Source of the DNA: Streptomyces sp. 2131.1
GTDB lineage: Bacteria; Actinomycetota; Actinomycetes; Streptomycetales; Streptomycetaceae
Assembly (NCBI RefSeq): GCF_900105515.1
Contig: NZ_FNSY01000001.1
Span: 1,860,001 to 1,924,000, forward strand
DNA: 64,000 bases
Direction of reading: 5' to 3'
Below, piece by piece: positions 1 through 9,121 of this stretch (position 1 is the first letter of the stretch; each line of letters starts with the position of its first letter). Both the position numbers and the translations under genes were made by a program. The notes under the pieces are model-generated. The model searched no databases. It saw only the letters and a program-made list of their open reading frames with translations, and had not been told where the DNA came from.

Positions 1-1386
1 CACGAACTTGATGACGAAGGGGATCGAGAGCGTGGCGAAGCAGGCGTAGATGATGTACGTCCCCGAGAGGTTCCAGTCGGCGAGGCTCGGGAAGCTCGCG
101 GTGATCGCCCAGTTGGCGATCCACTGCGCCGAGGCGGCGACACCGAGCGCGGCGGCCCGGATGCGGTTGGGGAACATCTCGCCGAGGAAGACCCAGACCA
201 CGACGCCCCACGACAGGGCGAAGAAGAGCACGAAGACGTGGGCGGCGGTGAGGGCCACCGCGCCCTGGACGGTCGGGAGCTTGCCGTCGACCAGGTCGGC
301 GGAGAAGGCCCACGCCTCGAAGGCGAGGGCGACGGCCATGCCGCAGGAGCCGACGAGGGCGAGCGGACGGCGGCCGACCCGGTCCACCAGGATCATCGCG
401 ATGACGGTACCGATGATGTTGACGATCGACGTGGTGAACGACCAGAAGAAGGAGTCGGTCGGGTCGATGCCGACGGACTGCCACAGCGTCGCGGAGTAGT
501 AGAACGCCACGTTGATGCCGACGAGCTGCTGGAACACCGAGAGGCCGATACCGACCCAGACGATCGGCAGGAAGCCGAAGCGGCTGCCGAGCAGGTCCCT
601 GAAGGACGACTTGTGCTCGCGGCGCATGGCGGTCTCGATCTCCTCGACGCGCGCGTCGAGGTCGACGTTCTTGCCCTCGACCTCTTCGAGGATCTTCCGG
701 GCCCGCTCCCGCTTGCCGATGGAGAGCAGGAAGCGCGGCGACTCGGGAATGGCGAACGAGAGCAGCCCGTAGAGGATCGCGGGCACGACCATCACGCCGA
801 GCATCCACTGCCAGGCTTCGAGACCGCCGATCTTGCCGCGCTGGTCGCCGTCGGCGATCTGCAGGATGCCGTAGTTGACGAGCTGGGAGATGGCGATGCC
901 GATGACGATCGCGGCCTGCTGGAAGGAGCCGAGCCGGCCGCGGTAGGCGGGCGGCGAGACCTCGGCGATGTACGCGGGGCCGATCACCGAGGCCATGCCG
1001 ATCGCGAAGCCGCCGATGATGCGCCACATCGCCAGGTCCCAGAGCGCGAACGGGAGCGCGGAGCCCACGGCGCTGATGGTGAACAGGACGGCGGCGATCT
1101 GCATGCAGCGGATGCGCCCGATGCGGTCGGCGATCCGGCCGGCCGTGGCGGCGCCGATCGCGCAGCCGATCAGCGCGATGGCGATGACCTGGGCGAGCGT
1201 CCCGGAGCCGATGTCGTAACGGTGGCGGATCGCCTCGACGGCGCCGTTGATGACGGAGCTGTCGTAGCCGAACAGGAAACCGCCCATCGCGGCCGCGGCG
1301 GTGATGAAGATGACATGGCCGAGGTGGTCCGGGTGGGCCGAACGAGCCCCGGACTCCGGTCCGGATCCTGGCGATGTACTGGTCAC
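1..1386 (-). CDS. glcP: MFS sugar porter, probable glucose permease (3' end outside window)
   Basis: A major facilitator sugar:H+ symporter that imports hexose across the cytoplasmic membrane. The 462 visible codons read V-T-S-T-S from a GTG at 1386, preceded by GGAGG six bases upstream. Sugar-porter signatures are present in order: GGFLFGYDSSVINGA in the first helix, GRIADRIGR in the first cytoplasmic loop, PESPRFL before the central loop, QQLVGINVAFYYS in helix 7 and DRVGRRP after helix 8. The stop codon lies beyond base 1. From memory, the gene beside smc in S. coelicolor (SCO5578) is glcP1, the main glucose permease, and this is the basis for the symbol. Substrate is inferred from family and position only; another hexose or pentose is possible. 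Confidence 0.8.
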   Translation of the reverse strand, partial: MTSTSPGSGPESGARSAHPDHLGHVIFITAAAAMGGFLFGYDSSVINGAVEAIRHRYDIGSGTLAQVIAIALIGCAIGAATAGRIADRIGRIRCMQIAAVLFTISAVGSALPFALWDLAMWRIIGGFAIGMASVIGPAYIAEVSPPAYRGRLGSFQQAAIVIGIAISQLVNYGILQIADGDQRGKIGGLEAWQWMLGVMVVPAILYGLLSFAIPESPRFLLSIGKRERARKILEEVEGKNVDLDARVEEIETAMRREHKSSFRDLLGSRFGFLPIVWVGIGLSVFQQLVGINVAFYYSATLWQSVGIDPTDSFFWSFTTSIVNIIGTVIAMILVDRVGRRPLALVGSCGMAVALAFEAWAFSADLVDGKLPTVQGAVALTAAHVFVLFFALSWGVVVWVFLGEMFPNRIRAAALGVAASAQWIANWAITASFPSLADWNLSGTYIIYACFATLSIPFVIKFV

Positions 1387-1486
1387 GTAAGGCCTCCCTG
1401 GCGCGGGGCCGCGGCATCGGACATGGGTGAACTGAGATCAAGTGGCGCACAACTTCGGCCCCGCCACCACTCGGCTACCCCCGCGC

Positions 1487-4400
1487 TCAGCGAAGACGCT
1501 GACTGATCACCTTGGAGACGCCGTCGCCCTGCATCGAGACGCCGTACAGCGCGTCGGCGACCTCCATCGTCCGCTTCTGGTGCGTGATCACGATGAGCTG
1601 CGAGCTCTCCTGGAGCTCCTCCATGATCCGGATCAGCCGCTGGAGGTTGGTGTCGTCGAGCGCCGCCTCGACCTCGTCCATCACGTAGAACGGACTGGGC
1701 CTCGCCTTGAAGATCGAGACCAGCAACGCCACCGCCGTCAGGGACCTCTCCCCGCCGGACAGCAGGGAGAGCCGCTTGACCTTCTTGCCCGGCGGCCGGG
1801 CCTCGACGTCCACACCGGTGGCCAGCATGTTGTCGGGATCGGTCAGGATCAGCCGCCCCTCGCCGCCCGGGAAGAGCCGCGAGAAGACGCCCTCGAACTC
1901 TCGCGCGGTGTCCCGGTACGCCTCCGTGAACACCTGCTCCACCCGCTCGTCGACCTCCTTGACGACCTGGAGCAGATCGGCGCGGGTCTTCTTCAGGTCC
2001 TCCAGCTGCTCGGAGAGGAACTTGTGCCGCTCCTCCAGCGCGGAGAACTCCTCAAGGGCGAGCGGATTCACCTTCCCGAGTTGCTGATACGCCCGTTCGG
2101 CCGACCTGAGCCGCTTCTCCTGCTCGACCCTCACGAACGGCCTGGGCTGGTTACGGGGATGCTCCGGGTCCTCCGGCAGCTCCTCGCCCTCGGCGGGCGG
2201 GGACGGCGGCACCGGCTGGTCGGGGCCGTACTCCGCGACCAGACCGGCCGGCTCGACGCCGAGCTCCTCCAGCGCCTTCGTCTCCAGCTGCTCCATGCGC
2301 AGCCGCTTCTCGGCGCCCAGGACCTCGCCCCGGTGCACCGAGTCCGTCAGCTTGTCGAGCTCCCCCTTGAGGTCGCGGCCCCGCAGCCGTTCGGCCCCCA
2401 GCTCCTTCTCCCGCTCGCCCTTCGACGCCTCGGCCGCCGCCCGCTCCTGCTCCGCCCGTACGACGGACACCTCGACGTGCGCCAGCAGCTGCCGGGCGCC
2501 CGAGGCCACGGCCGCGGCCACCTCCGCCTCGTGCCGCAGCCGGGCGCGCCGCCGCTCGGCCCTGGCCCGCGCCTCGCGCTCGGTCCTGGCCGCCCGGTCC
2601 AGGGAGTCGGCGCGCCCGGCGAGGGCCTTGACGCGTTCCTCGTGGGTACGGACCTGGAGGCGGGCCTCCATCTCGGTCTGGCGGGCGTTGGCACCGTCGG
2701 CCGCGAGCCGGTCGCGCACGGCGGTGTCCGGTTCGTCGTCGGCGCCGTCCCCGGCCGCCTCCTCGGCGACGAGCAGCCGCTCGGCCAGCTCCTCCGCCTC
2801 CTCGGTGGCCCGCTCCAGCGCCTCCTGGGCCCGGGCGGCGGAGGCGTCCATGCGCTCGGCCTCACCGGCGGCGCCCCGCGCCTGGCCGGCCAGGCGGCCG
2901 AGCTGCTGGGCCACCCCTGACCGCTCCCGCTCGACGGCCCGGCGCCGCTCTCCCAGCTCCTCGACGAGCGCCGCCGAGGCGGCCCGCCGCCCGGCCGCGA
3001 GCCGCTGGGCCTCGGCGAGTCCGGTGCAGCGCACGGCCAGTGCGTCGAGCTCGGCGGCGGCCTCGTCCACCGACGCCTGTACTTCGAGCAGGCTGGGCGC
3101 CCCGGCCGAACCGCCGTGCGCGAAGTGGGCGGAGAGCAGGTCGCCCTCGGCGGTCACGGCCGTCAGCTCCGGATGCGCGGCGACCAGGTCCTCGGCGTCC
3201 TCCAGGGTCGCGACGACCACCATGTCCCGCACCAGCCTGCGGACGGCGGCCACCAGTTCGACGGGGCCGGTGACCAGATCGGCGACGTGGGCGGCGGAGC
3301 CGCCGGCGGGGGCGAGGGCCCGCACGGCGGGTACGGGGTCCGGCGCCCGCCTCGCCGCTACGGCCTCCGCCGCTCCCCCGCCCTCCGTGGCCGGGCCGGG
3401 AAGCGCGATGTGCGTGGCGGCCCCGTGGTGCGGCGGGTGTGCCGAGGTGCCCTGGCCGGGTACGTGCCCGGCCGCGTCGCCGACCCCGGTGGCGGCCCGC
3501 GCCGGTCCGCCCAGGAGCAGCGCCGCCCGCCCCGCGTCCTGTTTGCGCAGGAGCCGGATCGCCTCCGCCGCCGTGGCCGGGTCCGCGACCGCGACCGCGT
3601 CCGCCGCCGCGCCCAGCGCCGCCGCCACCGCGACCTCGTGGCCCGGGGCGACCGTCAGCAGTTCGGCGGCGGGGCCGAGCAGGCCGGCGAGCTGGTCGCG
3701 GGCCCCGAGCAGCGCTCCCGTACCGTCCTTGCGCCGCAGCCCCAGGGCCAGGGCGTCGTGCCGGGCCGCGACGGCGGCGCGCTGCCGTTCGGCGGCGGTG
3801 GCCTCCTCGCGGGCCCGGGAGAGCGCGGCCTCGGCGTCCTTCAGCCCGCGCCGGGCCGCGTCGTGCTGTTCGCCGAGTTCGGTGTCGCCGGCGTCCAGGC
3901 CGTCGACCTCGGCCTTCAGCTGCTCGTACTCCTCCTGGGCCGCGACGGCCCGCTCCCGCGCCTCGTCGCGCGAGGCGGACAGCCGGTCGATCTCCGCCTG
4001 GGCCGAACCGGCGCGACTGCGGGCGGCGTTGACCTGGCCGTGGAGCCGGGCCAGCCCTTCGCGTCGGTCGGCCAGGGCGCGGGCGGCGTCCTTGAGCCGG
4101 CGCTCCTCGGCCGCCAACTCGCGCTCCAGCTCCTGGCGGTGGGAGGCGGTGTCGTCGAGCGCGTGCTCCGCCGCCTCCAGGGCCGCGGTCAGCTCGGCCT
4201 CCTGCTCGCGGATGCGGGCGGCCTCGCGCTCCATGTCCTCGGGGTCGCGGCCCCGGCGCTCCTCCTCGGGCGGCGCGGTGGCGCTCTTCACCCTGGCGTC
4301 GGCCAGCGAGATCGTGCCGCGTACCCGCTCGGCCAGCTGCGACAGCTCGTACCAGGTCTGCTGGGCGCGCTGGAGGCGTGGCGTCAGCCGCCGCACCTCG

Positions 4401-5221
4401 TCCTCCAGTTCGGCCTCGCGGGCGAGGGCGGCCTTGAGTTCCGCCTCGGCCGCCTCCCGGCGCTGCTTCAGCGCGGCCTCGTCGGCGATCTCGCTGCGCA
4501 GGGCGGTGCGCAGGGTCACCAGGTCGTCGGCGAGGAGCCGCAGCCGGGCGTCGCGCAGGTCGGCCTGGATGACGGCGGCCCGGCGGGCCACGGCGGCCTG
4601 CCGGCCGAGCGGCTTCAGCTGCCGCCGCAGCTCGTCGGTGAGGTCCTGGACCCTGGCGAGGTTCGCCCCCATCGCGTCCAGCTTCCGCAGCGCCTTCTCC
4701 TTGCGCTTGCGGTGCTTGAGGACCCCGGCCGCCTCCTCGATGAAGGCGCGGCGGCCCATGGGGTCGGCGTGCAGGACGGAGTCCAGCTGGCCCTGGCCGA
4801 CGATGACGTGCATCTCGCGGCCGATGCCGGAGTCGGAGAGGAGTTCCTGGATGTCGAGCAGCCGGCAGGTATCACCGTTGATCTGGTATTCGCTGCCGCC
4901 GTTGCGGAACATGATCCGCGTGATGGTGACTTCGGCGTACTCGATGGGCAGGGCGCCGTCGGAATTGTCGATGGTCAGCGAGACCTCGGCGCGGCCCAGC
5001 GGCGGGCGGCCGGTGGTCCCGGCGAAGATCACGTCTTCCATCTTGCCGCCGCGCAGGGATTTCGCTCCCTGCTCCCCCATGACCCAGGAGAGCGCGTCCA
5101 CCACATTGGACTTGCCCGATCCATTGGGCCCGACGACGCAGGTGATACCGGGTTCGAAGCGCAGAGTCGTGGCGGAGGCGAACGACTTGAAACCGCGCAG
5201 GGTCAGGGCCTTGAGGTGCAC
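1487..5221 (-). CDS. smc: Chromosome segregation ATPase SMC
   Basis: SMC condensin subunit, 1244 residues, which dimerises through its hinge and with ScpA/ScpB organises and segregates chromosomes. The Walker A motif GPNGSGKS is at residues 31-38 and the ABC signature LSGGERS starts at about 1154. Walker B FYVMDE ends near 1183, followed by the D-loop and the switch histidine in VITHQKR. Long coiled coils rich in A, E and R flank the hinge at about 510-680. The hinge carries a low-complexity insert rich in G, A, P and H (about residues 571-640). The start is GTG at 5221 (V-H-L-K-A-L). The gene lies downstream of a small coiled-coil gene but is separated from it by two hairpins, so it probably has its own promoter. 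Family assignment is secure. Confidence 0.97.
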   Translation of the reverse strand: MHLKALTLRGFKSFASATTLRFEPGITCVVGPNGSGKSNVVDALSWVMGEQGAKSLRGGKMEDVIFAGTTGRPPLGRAEVSLTIDNSDGALPIEYAEVTITRIMFRNGGSEYQINGDTCRLLDIQELLSDSGIGREMHVIVGQGQLDSVLHADPMGRRAFIEEAAGVLKHRKRKEKALRKLDAMGANLARVQDLTDELRRQLKPLGRQAAVARRAAVIQADLRDARLRLLADDLVTLRTALRSEIADEAALKQRREAAEAELKAALAREAELEDEVRRLTPRLQRAQQTWYELSQLAERVRGTISLADARVKSATAPPEEERRGRDPEDMEREAARIREQEAELTAALEAAEHALDDTASHRQELERELAAEERRLKDAARALADRREGLARLHGQVNAARSRAGSAQAEIDRLSASRDEARERAVAAQEEYEQLKAEVDGLDAGDTELGEQHDAARRGLKDAEAALSRAREEATAAERQRAAVAARHDALALGLRRKDGTGALLGARDQLAGLLGPAAELLTVAPGHEVAVAAALGAAADAVAVADPATAAEAIRLLRKQDAGRAALLLGGPARAATGVGDAAGHVPGQGTSAHPPHHGAATHIALPGPATEGGGAAEAVAARRAPDPVPAVRALAPAGGSAAHVADLVTGPVELVAAVRRLVRDMVVVATLEDAEDLVAAHPELTAVTAEGDLLSAHFAHGGSAGAPSLLEVQASVDEAAAELDALAVRCTGLAEAQRLAAGRRAASAALVEELGERRRAVERERSGVAQQLGRLAGQARGAAGEAERMDASAARAQEALERATEEAEELAERLLVAEEAAGDGADDEPDTAVRDRLAADGANARQTEMEARLQVRTHEERVKALAGRADSLDRAARTEREARARAERRRARLRHEAEVAAAVASGARQLLAHVEVSVVRAEQERAAAEASKGEREKELGAERLRGRDLKGELDKLTDSVHRGEVLGAEKRLRMEQLETKALEELGVEPAGLVAEYGPDQPVPPSPPAEGEELPEDPEHPRNQPRPFVRVEQEKRLRSAERAYQQLGKVNPLALEEFSALEERHKFLSEQLEDLKKTRADLLQVVKEVDERVEQVFTEAYRDTAREFEGVFSRLFPGGEGRLILTDPDNMLATGVDVEARPPGKKVKRLSLLSGGERSLTAVALLVSIFKARPSPFYVMDEVEAALDDTNLQRLIRIMEELQESSQLIVITHQKRTMEVADALYGVSMQGDGVSKVISQRLR

Positions 5222-5342
5222 GCCGCCGGACTCTACCTTTCACTCTCGGTTTCGCCGCTGAAGGTGCAGGGCACATCAGACGGTAAAGGAAGGGGTGTAC
5301 GTCCGGGGCGGGACCTGCGCGAGTCCGGGGGAAAAGAAAGAA

Positions 5343-5360
5343 GGGACGCCGAAGCGTCCC
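5343..5360 (-). terminator. Hairpin with T-rich tail upstream of smc
   Basis: GGGACGC-CGAA-GCGTCCC forms a 7-bp stem with a tetraloop. Read leftward it is followed by the T-rich run TTCTTTCTTTTCC, the classical form of an intrinsic terminator. It would stop transcripts coming from the small gene at 5578-5787 before they reach smc. Confidence 0.65.
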
Positions 5361-5544
5361 CTGTAATTCTGCGGAACAGGTGTCGTCGCACAGGCTTGCC
5401 GGGCGTGCGGACGTGCGTTACTGGATCAATGACGAGGCAGAGGAGATGCGGATCAACGCAATCCGGCTATGCTCCGGCCTGCGGTATTGATCCTCAATGA
5501 TCCGGTGGTGATCCGGCGATGTGCCCGTGCGATCGGCGCGTGGG

Positions 5545-5577
5545 CCCGACCGGCCCCTCGGGGGCCTTCAGGTCGGG
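5545..5577 (-). terminator. Hairpin immediately after the small coiled-coil gene
   Basis: CCCGACC-GGCCCC-TCG-GGGGCC-(TTCA)-GGTCGGG gives a 13-bp stem interrupted by a four-base bulge, starting directly beside the stop codon at 5578. Its position right after a leftward gene supports a terminator role. There is no long T tract, which is usual in this kind of genome. Confidence 0.55.
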
Positions 5578-5787
5578 TCAGGTGAGCGCCGGCTCCGCCT
5601 GGGGTACGTCGATGTCGATGCTGTCGAGCAGCGACTGGTGCTGGGCGGCGGCATTGAGTGCGTCGTTCTCCTCCTGAATCCGTACGAGCTCGGATTCGAG
5701 GTCCTGGACGCGCTGCTGAAGCCGTCGCATCTCGGCGAGGAGTCGCGGGTCGGAACCGCCGACGTAACCGAGAAGCGCCTTTGCCAT
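5578..5787 (-). CDS. Small conserved coiled-coil protein, function unknown
   Basis: A 69-residue acidic protein. Residues about 15-45 (RLLAEMRRLQQRVQDLESE and onward) have the heptad pattern of a parallel coiled coil with leucines at a and d positions, so it should oligomerise or bind a partner helix. The N-terminus (MAKALLGYVGGSD) is glycine-containing and uncharged. There is no signal peptide or membrane segment, so it is expected in the cytoplasm. ATG start at 5787. It stands alone between hairpin terminators and the acylphosphatase gene. I do not recognise a named family and assign no function; the call as a real gene rests on codon bias, the clean coiled-coil pattern and the hairpin after its stop. 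Confidence 0.75.
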   Translation of the reverse strand: MAKALLGYVGGSDPRLLAEMRRLQQRVQDLESELVRIQEENDALNAAAQHQSLLDSIDIDVPQAEPALT

Positions 5788-6225
5788 GATGGATGGTCCT
5801 CCACAATGAGTGACCGACCGATGCGGTGTGGGTCGTGAGGGATCGCACCCGCGGTGCTCGGCAGTGCTCTGTTGTCACTGCTGTCCTGCTGCCTACCAGC
5901 TCTGCCGAACAGCTAAGGTGCGCGGGGATTTCAGAGTCTCACCAAAAAGTTTGACGGTCAACACGATCACACCCCGCAGACGCGGGCGTCCCGGGGGCGC
6001 GCGGCAAGACGATCATGCGGCGCGACTCTCCGACGGGGCCCTCAGGGGTACGGAGATCATCCTTTGGGCGGCAGCCTGACATGCCAACCGAATCTTGGCA
6101 ACCATCGGAACATTCCGCAGGTCATTTCATGTGTACGCGCGATGGGGGCGCCCCCGGTCACCCCTCGCCGCGCATCGGACACGGCCCGGATACGAACCCC
6201 TTCGGCGGTCCGCCCGCCGGCCTTC
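5788..6225. other. Intergenic region, no gene seen
   Basis: This 438-base stretch between the small coiled-coil gene and acyP holds no open frame with plausible codon use. The only signal I see is a less GC-rich patch near 5930-5965 with a possible leftward promoter, listed separately. Nothing else is called. Confidence 0.5.
5933..5961 (-). promoter_or_regulatory. Possible promoter of the small coiled-coil gene
   Basis: Leftward reading gives TTGACC (5956-5961), a 17-base spacer and GACTCT (5933-5938). The -35 sits inside a short palindrome, TTGACGGTCAA. The -35 and spacing are good, but the -10 lacks the usual initial T-A. The start would leave a leader of about 140 bases. Confidence 0.35.
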
Positions 6226-6507
6226 TCAGCGGATCGCGAATCCCTCGTATCCACCGCGCGGCGTGTCCCAGATCTCAGTGACGCCATCTACGCGGCCGGG
6301 TGTGTCGTCCGAGCGCAGCCACTCCAGAAGACGGTGGCAATTCTCACGCCGGCCCTCGGCCACGACCTGCACCCTGCCGTCGTCGAGATTGAGGGCGAAA
6401 CCGGTGAGGCCCCCGATCTCCAAAGCGTTTGCCCTGGTGAACCAGCGGAACCCTACTTGCTGTACTCGGCCGCGTACCCAAGCGGTGAGTCGTGCATCTT
6501 CGTTCAT
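6226..6507 (-). CDS. acyP: Acylphosphatase
   Basis: A 93-residue enzyme that hydrolyses acyl phosphates to carboxylate and phosphate in the cytoplasm. The family signature G-x-V-Q-x-V-G-F-R is seen as [14 protein letters not shown] at residues 11-24, including the catalytic Arg in GFR. The active-site Asn-containing region is [17 protein letters not shown]. Length is typical for the family (about 90-100). The start is ATG at 6507. A TAGCGT box lies exactly six bases upstream of it with no Shine-Dalgarno sequence, so the message is probably leaderless. The gene sits between smc and mutM, as in other Streptomyces. Confidence 0.93.
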   Translation of the reverse strand: MNEDARLTAWVRGRVQQVGFRWFTRANALEIGGLTGFALNLDDGRVQVVAEGRRENCHRLLEWLRSDDTPGRVDGVTEIWDTPRGGYEGFAIR

Positions 6508-6513
6508 GCCCGA

Positions 6514-6519
6514 ACGCTA
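6514..6519 (-). promoter_or_regulatory. Leaderless -10 box of acyP
   Basis: TAGCGT matches the TANNNT -10 pattern and is followed by exactly six bases and then the ATG at 6507. Transcription would then start at the A of the start codon. Confidence 0.55.
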
Positions 6520-6543
6520 ACCGGCCAAATGCTTTCGGAGCAC

Positions 6544-6571
6544 TTGTCGGCGAAACACCATGGCGTACAGT
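6544..6571 (+). promoter_or_regulatory. Promoter of the CAP-domain gene
   Basis: TTGTCG (6544-6549), 16-base spacer and TACAGT (6566-6571) fit a housekeeping sigma (HrdB-type) promoter. It points at the gene beginning at 6652 and would give a leader of about 75 bases. Confidence 0.5.
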
Positions 6572-6651
6572 CCCCTCGCAAAAGCTTCACTCGTTCGGGT
6601 GAGCATGGTGGCGTCGAAAACGGCGTCCAGGTCGTCAGAAGGGCACAGCAG

Positions 6652-7689
6652 ATGGGACGCCATCGACGCAGCGCCGCAGCTCCCGCCGCTGAGGAACAGG
6701 TGGACGGGGCCGCGGGCCGGCACCGGGGGGCGGGCCGCAGGAAGCGGTCGGCGATCCCCGTGCGCACCGGACTCATAGGCGTCTCGGCGGCCATGGCCGT
6801 CGGAGCGGTCGCCGTGGCCTCGGGTCTGCTGCCCGGCGGCGACAGCTACACCGTGGGCGGCGGTCCGGCCGCCGACCAGGTGCGCTCCCAGGCCGCACCG
6901 AACCTGCTCACCCAGGGCGGCGCGACCACCCCGTCCGCCGACCGCTCCTCCGCTTCGGCCACCGCGAGCCGCGGCACCGACCGCCCCGCGGCACCGAAGA
7001 AGTCGCGTTCCGCCACGTCGGACCCGTCGAAGTCGGCCTCGGCCACCACCTCGCACTCGCCGTCCGCTTCGTCCTCCGCTTCCGCCTCGCCCTCGAAGAC
7101 GGCCACGCCGTCAAAGTCGCCGGCCGGCAAGAAGTCCGCCGCCGGGAAGACGACGGCGCCCAGGAAGAACGAGAAGAAGGAGACGGCCAAGCCCTCCTCC
7201 TCCGCCTCGAAGGCCCCGGCCACCGAGGCAGCCAAGAGCTCGGCGCCGGCCGCCCGCAAGTCCTCGTCCGCCGCACCGGCCCCGTCGAAGAGCAGCACGC
7301 CGAGCGCCACCGCCGCCTCGGCCCAGGCCGCGATCCTGGCCCTCGTCAACGAGGAGCGCGGCAAGGTCGGGTGCAGCCCGGTCACGGCGAGCTCGTCGCT
7401 GGCCTCGCTCGCCCAGAACTTCAGCGACGACATGGCGGCGCGCGGCTTCTTCGACCACACGGACCCGGACGGCAAGACCCCCTGGGACCGGGCGGACGCG
7501 GCCGGTGTCTCGGGCCTCGGCGGCGAGAACATAGCCCGCGGCCAGGCCGACGCGCAGGCCGTGATGGACGCCTGGATGAACAGCGACGGCCACCGAGCAA
7601 ACATTCTCAACTGCGACTACAAGACGCTCGGCGTGGGCGTCCACTACGGCGCCGGCGGCCCCTGGTGGACCCAGGACTTCGGCTTCTGA
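6652..7689 (+). CDS. Secreted or membrane-anchored CAP (SCP/PR-1) domain protein
   Basis: A 345-residue exported protein. A basic N-terminus is followed by one hydrophobic segment at about residues 36-60, acting as signal or anchor. Next comes a long Ser/Thr/Ala/Lys/Pro-rich linker (about 85-220) and a C-terminal CAP domain from about 225. CAP motifs are visible: ALVNEERGKVGCSPV at the start, FFDHTDPDGKTPWDR with the conserved His, GENIARG with the conserved Glu, WMNSDGHRANIL with the second His, and a closing WWTQDFGF. The ligand of bacterial CAP domains is poorly defined, so I only infer a cell-envelope role. ATG at 6652 was chosen because GAAGG precedes it and because the frame upstream lacks plausible protein sequence. 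Confidence 0.88.
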   Translation: MGRHRRSAAAPAAEEQVDGAAGRHRGAGRRKRSAIPVRTGLIGVSAAMAVGAVAVASGLLPGGDSYTVGGGPAADQVRSQAAPNLLTQGGATTPSADRSSASATASRGTDRPAAPKKSRSATSDPSKSASATTSHSPSASSSASASPSKTATPSKSPAGKKSAAGKTTAPRKNEKKETAKPSSSASKAPATEAAKSSAPAARKSSSAAPAPSKSSTPSATAASAQAAILALVNEERGKVGCSPVTASSSLASLAQNFSDDMAARGFFDHTDPDGKTPWDRADAAGVSGLGGENIARGQADAQAVMDAWMNSDGHRANILNCDYKTLGVGVHYGAGGPWWTQDFGF

Positions 7690-7775
7690 CCCGTCTCGCC
7701 TCAGTACCCACACCTCGTACGCCCCACTCGCTCTCCCCCGGATCGCACTGACTCAGGGAAAGCGCTGTGCGGGCG

Positions 7776-7781
7776 TACGCT
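7776..7781 (+). promoter_or_regulatory. Leaderless -10 box of the HxlR gene
   Basis: TACGCT lies six bases before the ATG at 7788, with no ribosome-binding site between. A loose -35 (CTGACT at 7748-7753) is a little far away, so the -35 is uncertain. Confidence 0.55.
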
Positions 7782-7787
7782 GGTTTC

Positions 7788-8186
7788 ATGGACCAGAGCA
7801 CCGCACCGGAGACGTCGGCGACGGACGACCTGCCCTTCGACGTGTTCTCGAAGCAGTGCCCCTCGCGCGGCCTGCTGGAACACGCCACCGGCCGCTGGGG
7901 CGCCCTCACGCTCGGCGCCCTGTACGAGGAGAGCCTGCGCTTCAACGCACTGCGCCGCCGGGTCGACGGGGTGAGCGAGAAGATGCTGTCCCAGACCCTG
8001 CACGCGCTGGAGCGCGACGGCCTGGTGCACCGCGAGGCCCAGCCCGTCAATCCGCCCCGCGTCGACTACGAGCTGACGCCGCTGGGCCGTGAGGTCGCGG
8101 AGCGGCTGCTCGGCCTCATCCACTTCGTCGAGGGCCGGATGCCCGAGGTCCTGGAGGCCCGGGCCCGTTACGACGCTAGGGCGTGA
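7788..8186 (+). CDS. HxlR-family transcriptional regulator
   Basis: A 132-residue winged helix-turn-helix regulator of the HxlR (DUF24) family; members often act as dimeric sensors of electrophiles or redox stress. The family pattern is clear: [19 protein letters not shown] near residue 24, then [22 protein letters not shown] for the recognition helix, RDGLVHRE and [12 protein letters not shown] for the wing. One cysteine precedes the domain, as in redox-sensing members, but its role here is inferred. The start is ATG at 7788 rather than the upstream in-frame codon, because a -10 box lies six bases before it. Its 3' end overlaps the convergent mutM gene by 11 bases. The target is unknown; no neighbour points to one. 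Confidence 0.88.
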   Translation: MDQSTAPETSATDDLPFDVFSKQCPSRGLLEHATGRWGALTLGALYEESLRFNALRRRVDGVSEKMLSQTLHALERDGLVHREAQPVNPPRVDYELTPLGREVAERLLGLIHFVEGRMPEVLEARARYDARA

Positions 8187-9036
8187 CGCGCGGCGGGCGC
8201 TGGCAGCGGGGGCAGTAGTAGCTGGACCGGTTCATCCAGGGGCGCCGCGCCATCGCCGTACCGCAGCGGTGGCAGGGCTCGCCCTCACGGCCGTAGGCGT
8301 CGAGCGACCGGTCGAAGTAGCCCGACTCGCCGTTCACGTTCACGTAGAGGCTGTCGAAGCTGGTGCCGCCCTGGGCCAGCGCCGCGTTCATGACGTCGCG
8401 GACGTGGCCGAGCAGTTCGGCGGACTTGGGACGGGTGAGCGTCGCCGTCGGGCGGTCGTAGTGCAGCCGGGCCCGCCAGAGCGCCTCGTCCGCGTAGATG
8501 TTGCCGACCCCGCTGATCAGCGACTGATCGAGCAGGGCGCGCTTGACCGTGGTGCGGCGCAGCCGGAGCGCCGTGTGGAAGGCGGCGTCGTCGAAGGCCG
8601 GGTCCAGCGGGTCGCGGGCGATGTGCGCGATGACGTCGGGCAGTCCGTCGGGGGTGTTCTCGTGGAGCGAGAGTCCGCCGAAGGTGCGCTGGTCGACGAA
8701 GCGGAGTTCGGTGCCGACCGCGTCGGCGAACCTGATCCTGATGCGCAGGTGCTTCTCGTCGGGCGCCCCCTCGGGCTGGACGAGGAGCTGACCGCTCATG
8801 CCGAGGTGGCCCAGGAGCGAGCCGGCCGCCTCGTCGAGCGGCACCCAGAGGTACTTGCCCCGGCGCATCGCGGTCCCGAACCGCGTCCCCGTCAGCCGGG
8901 CCGCGAAGTCCACGCCGCCCGCGAGGTGGCGGCGGACCGCGCGCGGGTGCAGGACCTCGACCTCACCGGCGGTGCGTCCGGCGACCCAGCGCTCCAGACC
9001 TCGGCGGACGACTTCGACCTCGGGCAGTTCGGGCAC
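8176..9036 (-). CDS. mutM: Formamidopyrimidine-DNA glycosylase (Fpg/MutM)
   Basis: Bifunctional DNA glycosylase/AP lyase that removes 8-oxoguanine and ring-opened purines in base excision repair. After initiator removal the protein begins P-E-L-P-E-V-E, giving the catalytic Pro and Glu. DNA-contact motifs include KYLWVPLD and GHLGMSGQL. The helix-two-turn-helix region is [17 protein letters not shown], and a C-terminal zinc finger has CHRCG and CPRC pairs. Length is 286 residues, normal for the family. The GTG at 9036 is preceded by AGGAG five bases away; longer readings of the frame have no family sequence. It follows rnc on the same strand with an 85-base gap, and it ends tail-to-tail with the HxlR gene. 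Confidence 0.96.
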   Translation of the reverse strand: MPELPEVEVVRRGLERWVAGRTAGEVEVLHPRAVRRHLAGGVDFAARLTGTRFGTAMRRGKYLWVPLDEAAGSLLGHLGMSGQLLVQPEGAPDEKHLRIRIRFADAVGTELRFVDQRTFGGLSLHENTPDGLPDVIAHIARDPLDPAFDDAAFHTALRLRRTTVKRALLDQSLISGVGNIYADEALWRARLHYDRPTATLTRPKSAELLGHVRDVMNAALAQGGTSFDSLYVNVNGESGYFDRSLDAYGREGEPCHRCGTAMARRPWMNRSSYYCPRCQRPPRVTP

Positions 9037-9121
9037 GGACGGCTCCTGGGGTGGGACGCGACGGGGTACACGGACACGGAGAACCCCCCGGTGCACGGCG
9101 GCACCGGGGGGTTCTCGCAGG

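Larger units (their letters stand above)
5222..5577. other. Intergenic region upstream of smc
   Basis: This 356-base stretch has no convincing gene. It holds two hairpins listed separately (5545-5577 and 5343-5360), both reading as terminators for leftward transcripts. It must also contain the smc promoter, but I cannot name convincing -35 and -10 boxes. GATCC recurs several times between 5440 and 5520; I see no palindrome there strong enough to call an operator. Confidence 0.5.

Noticed and set aside
2295..5261. A 988-residue rightward open frame opposite smc
   Set aside because: Its composition is Ser/Arg/Ala shadow sequence of the smc codons on the other strand; smc itself has all family motifs.
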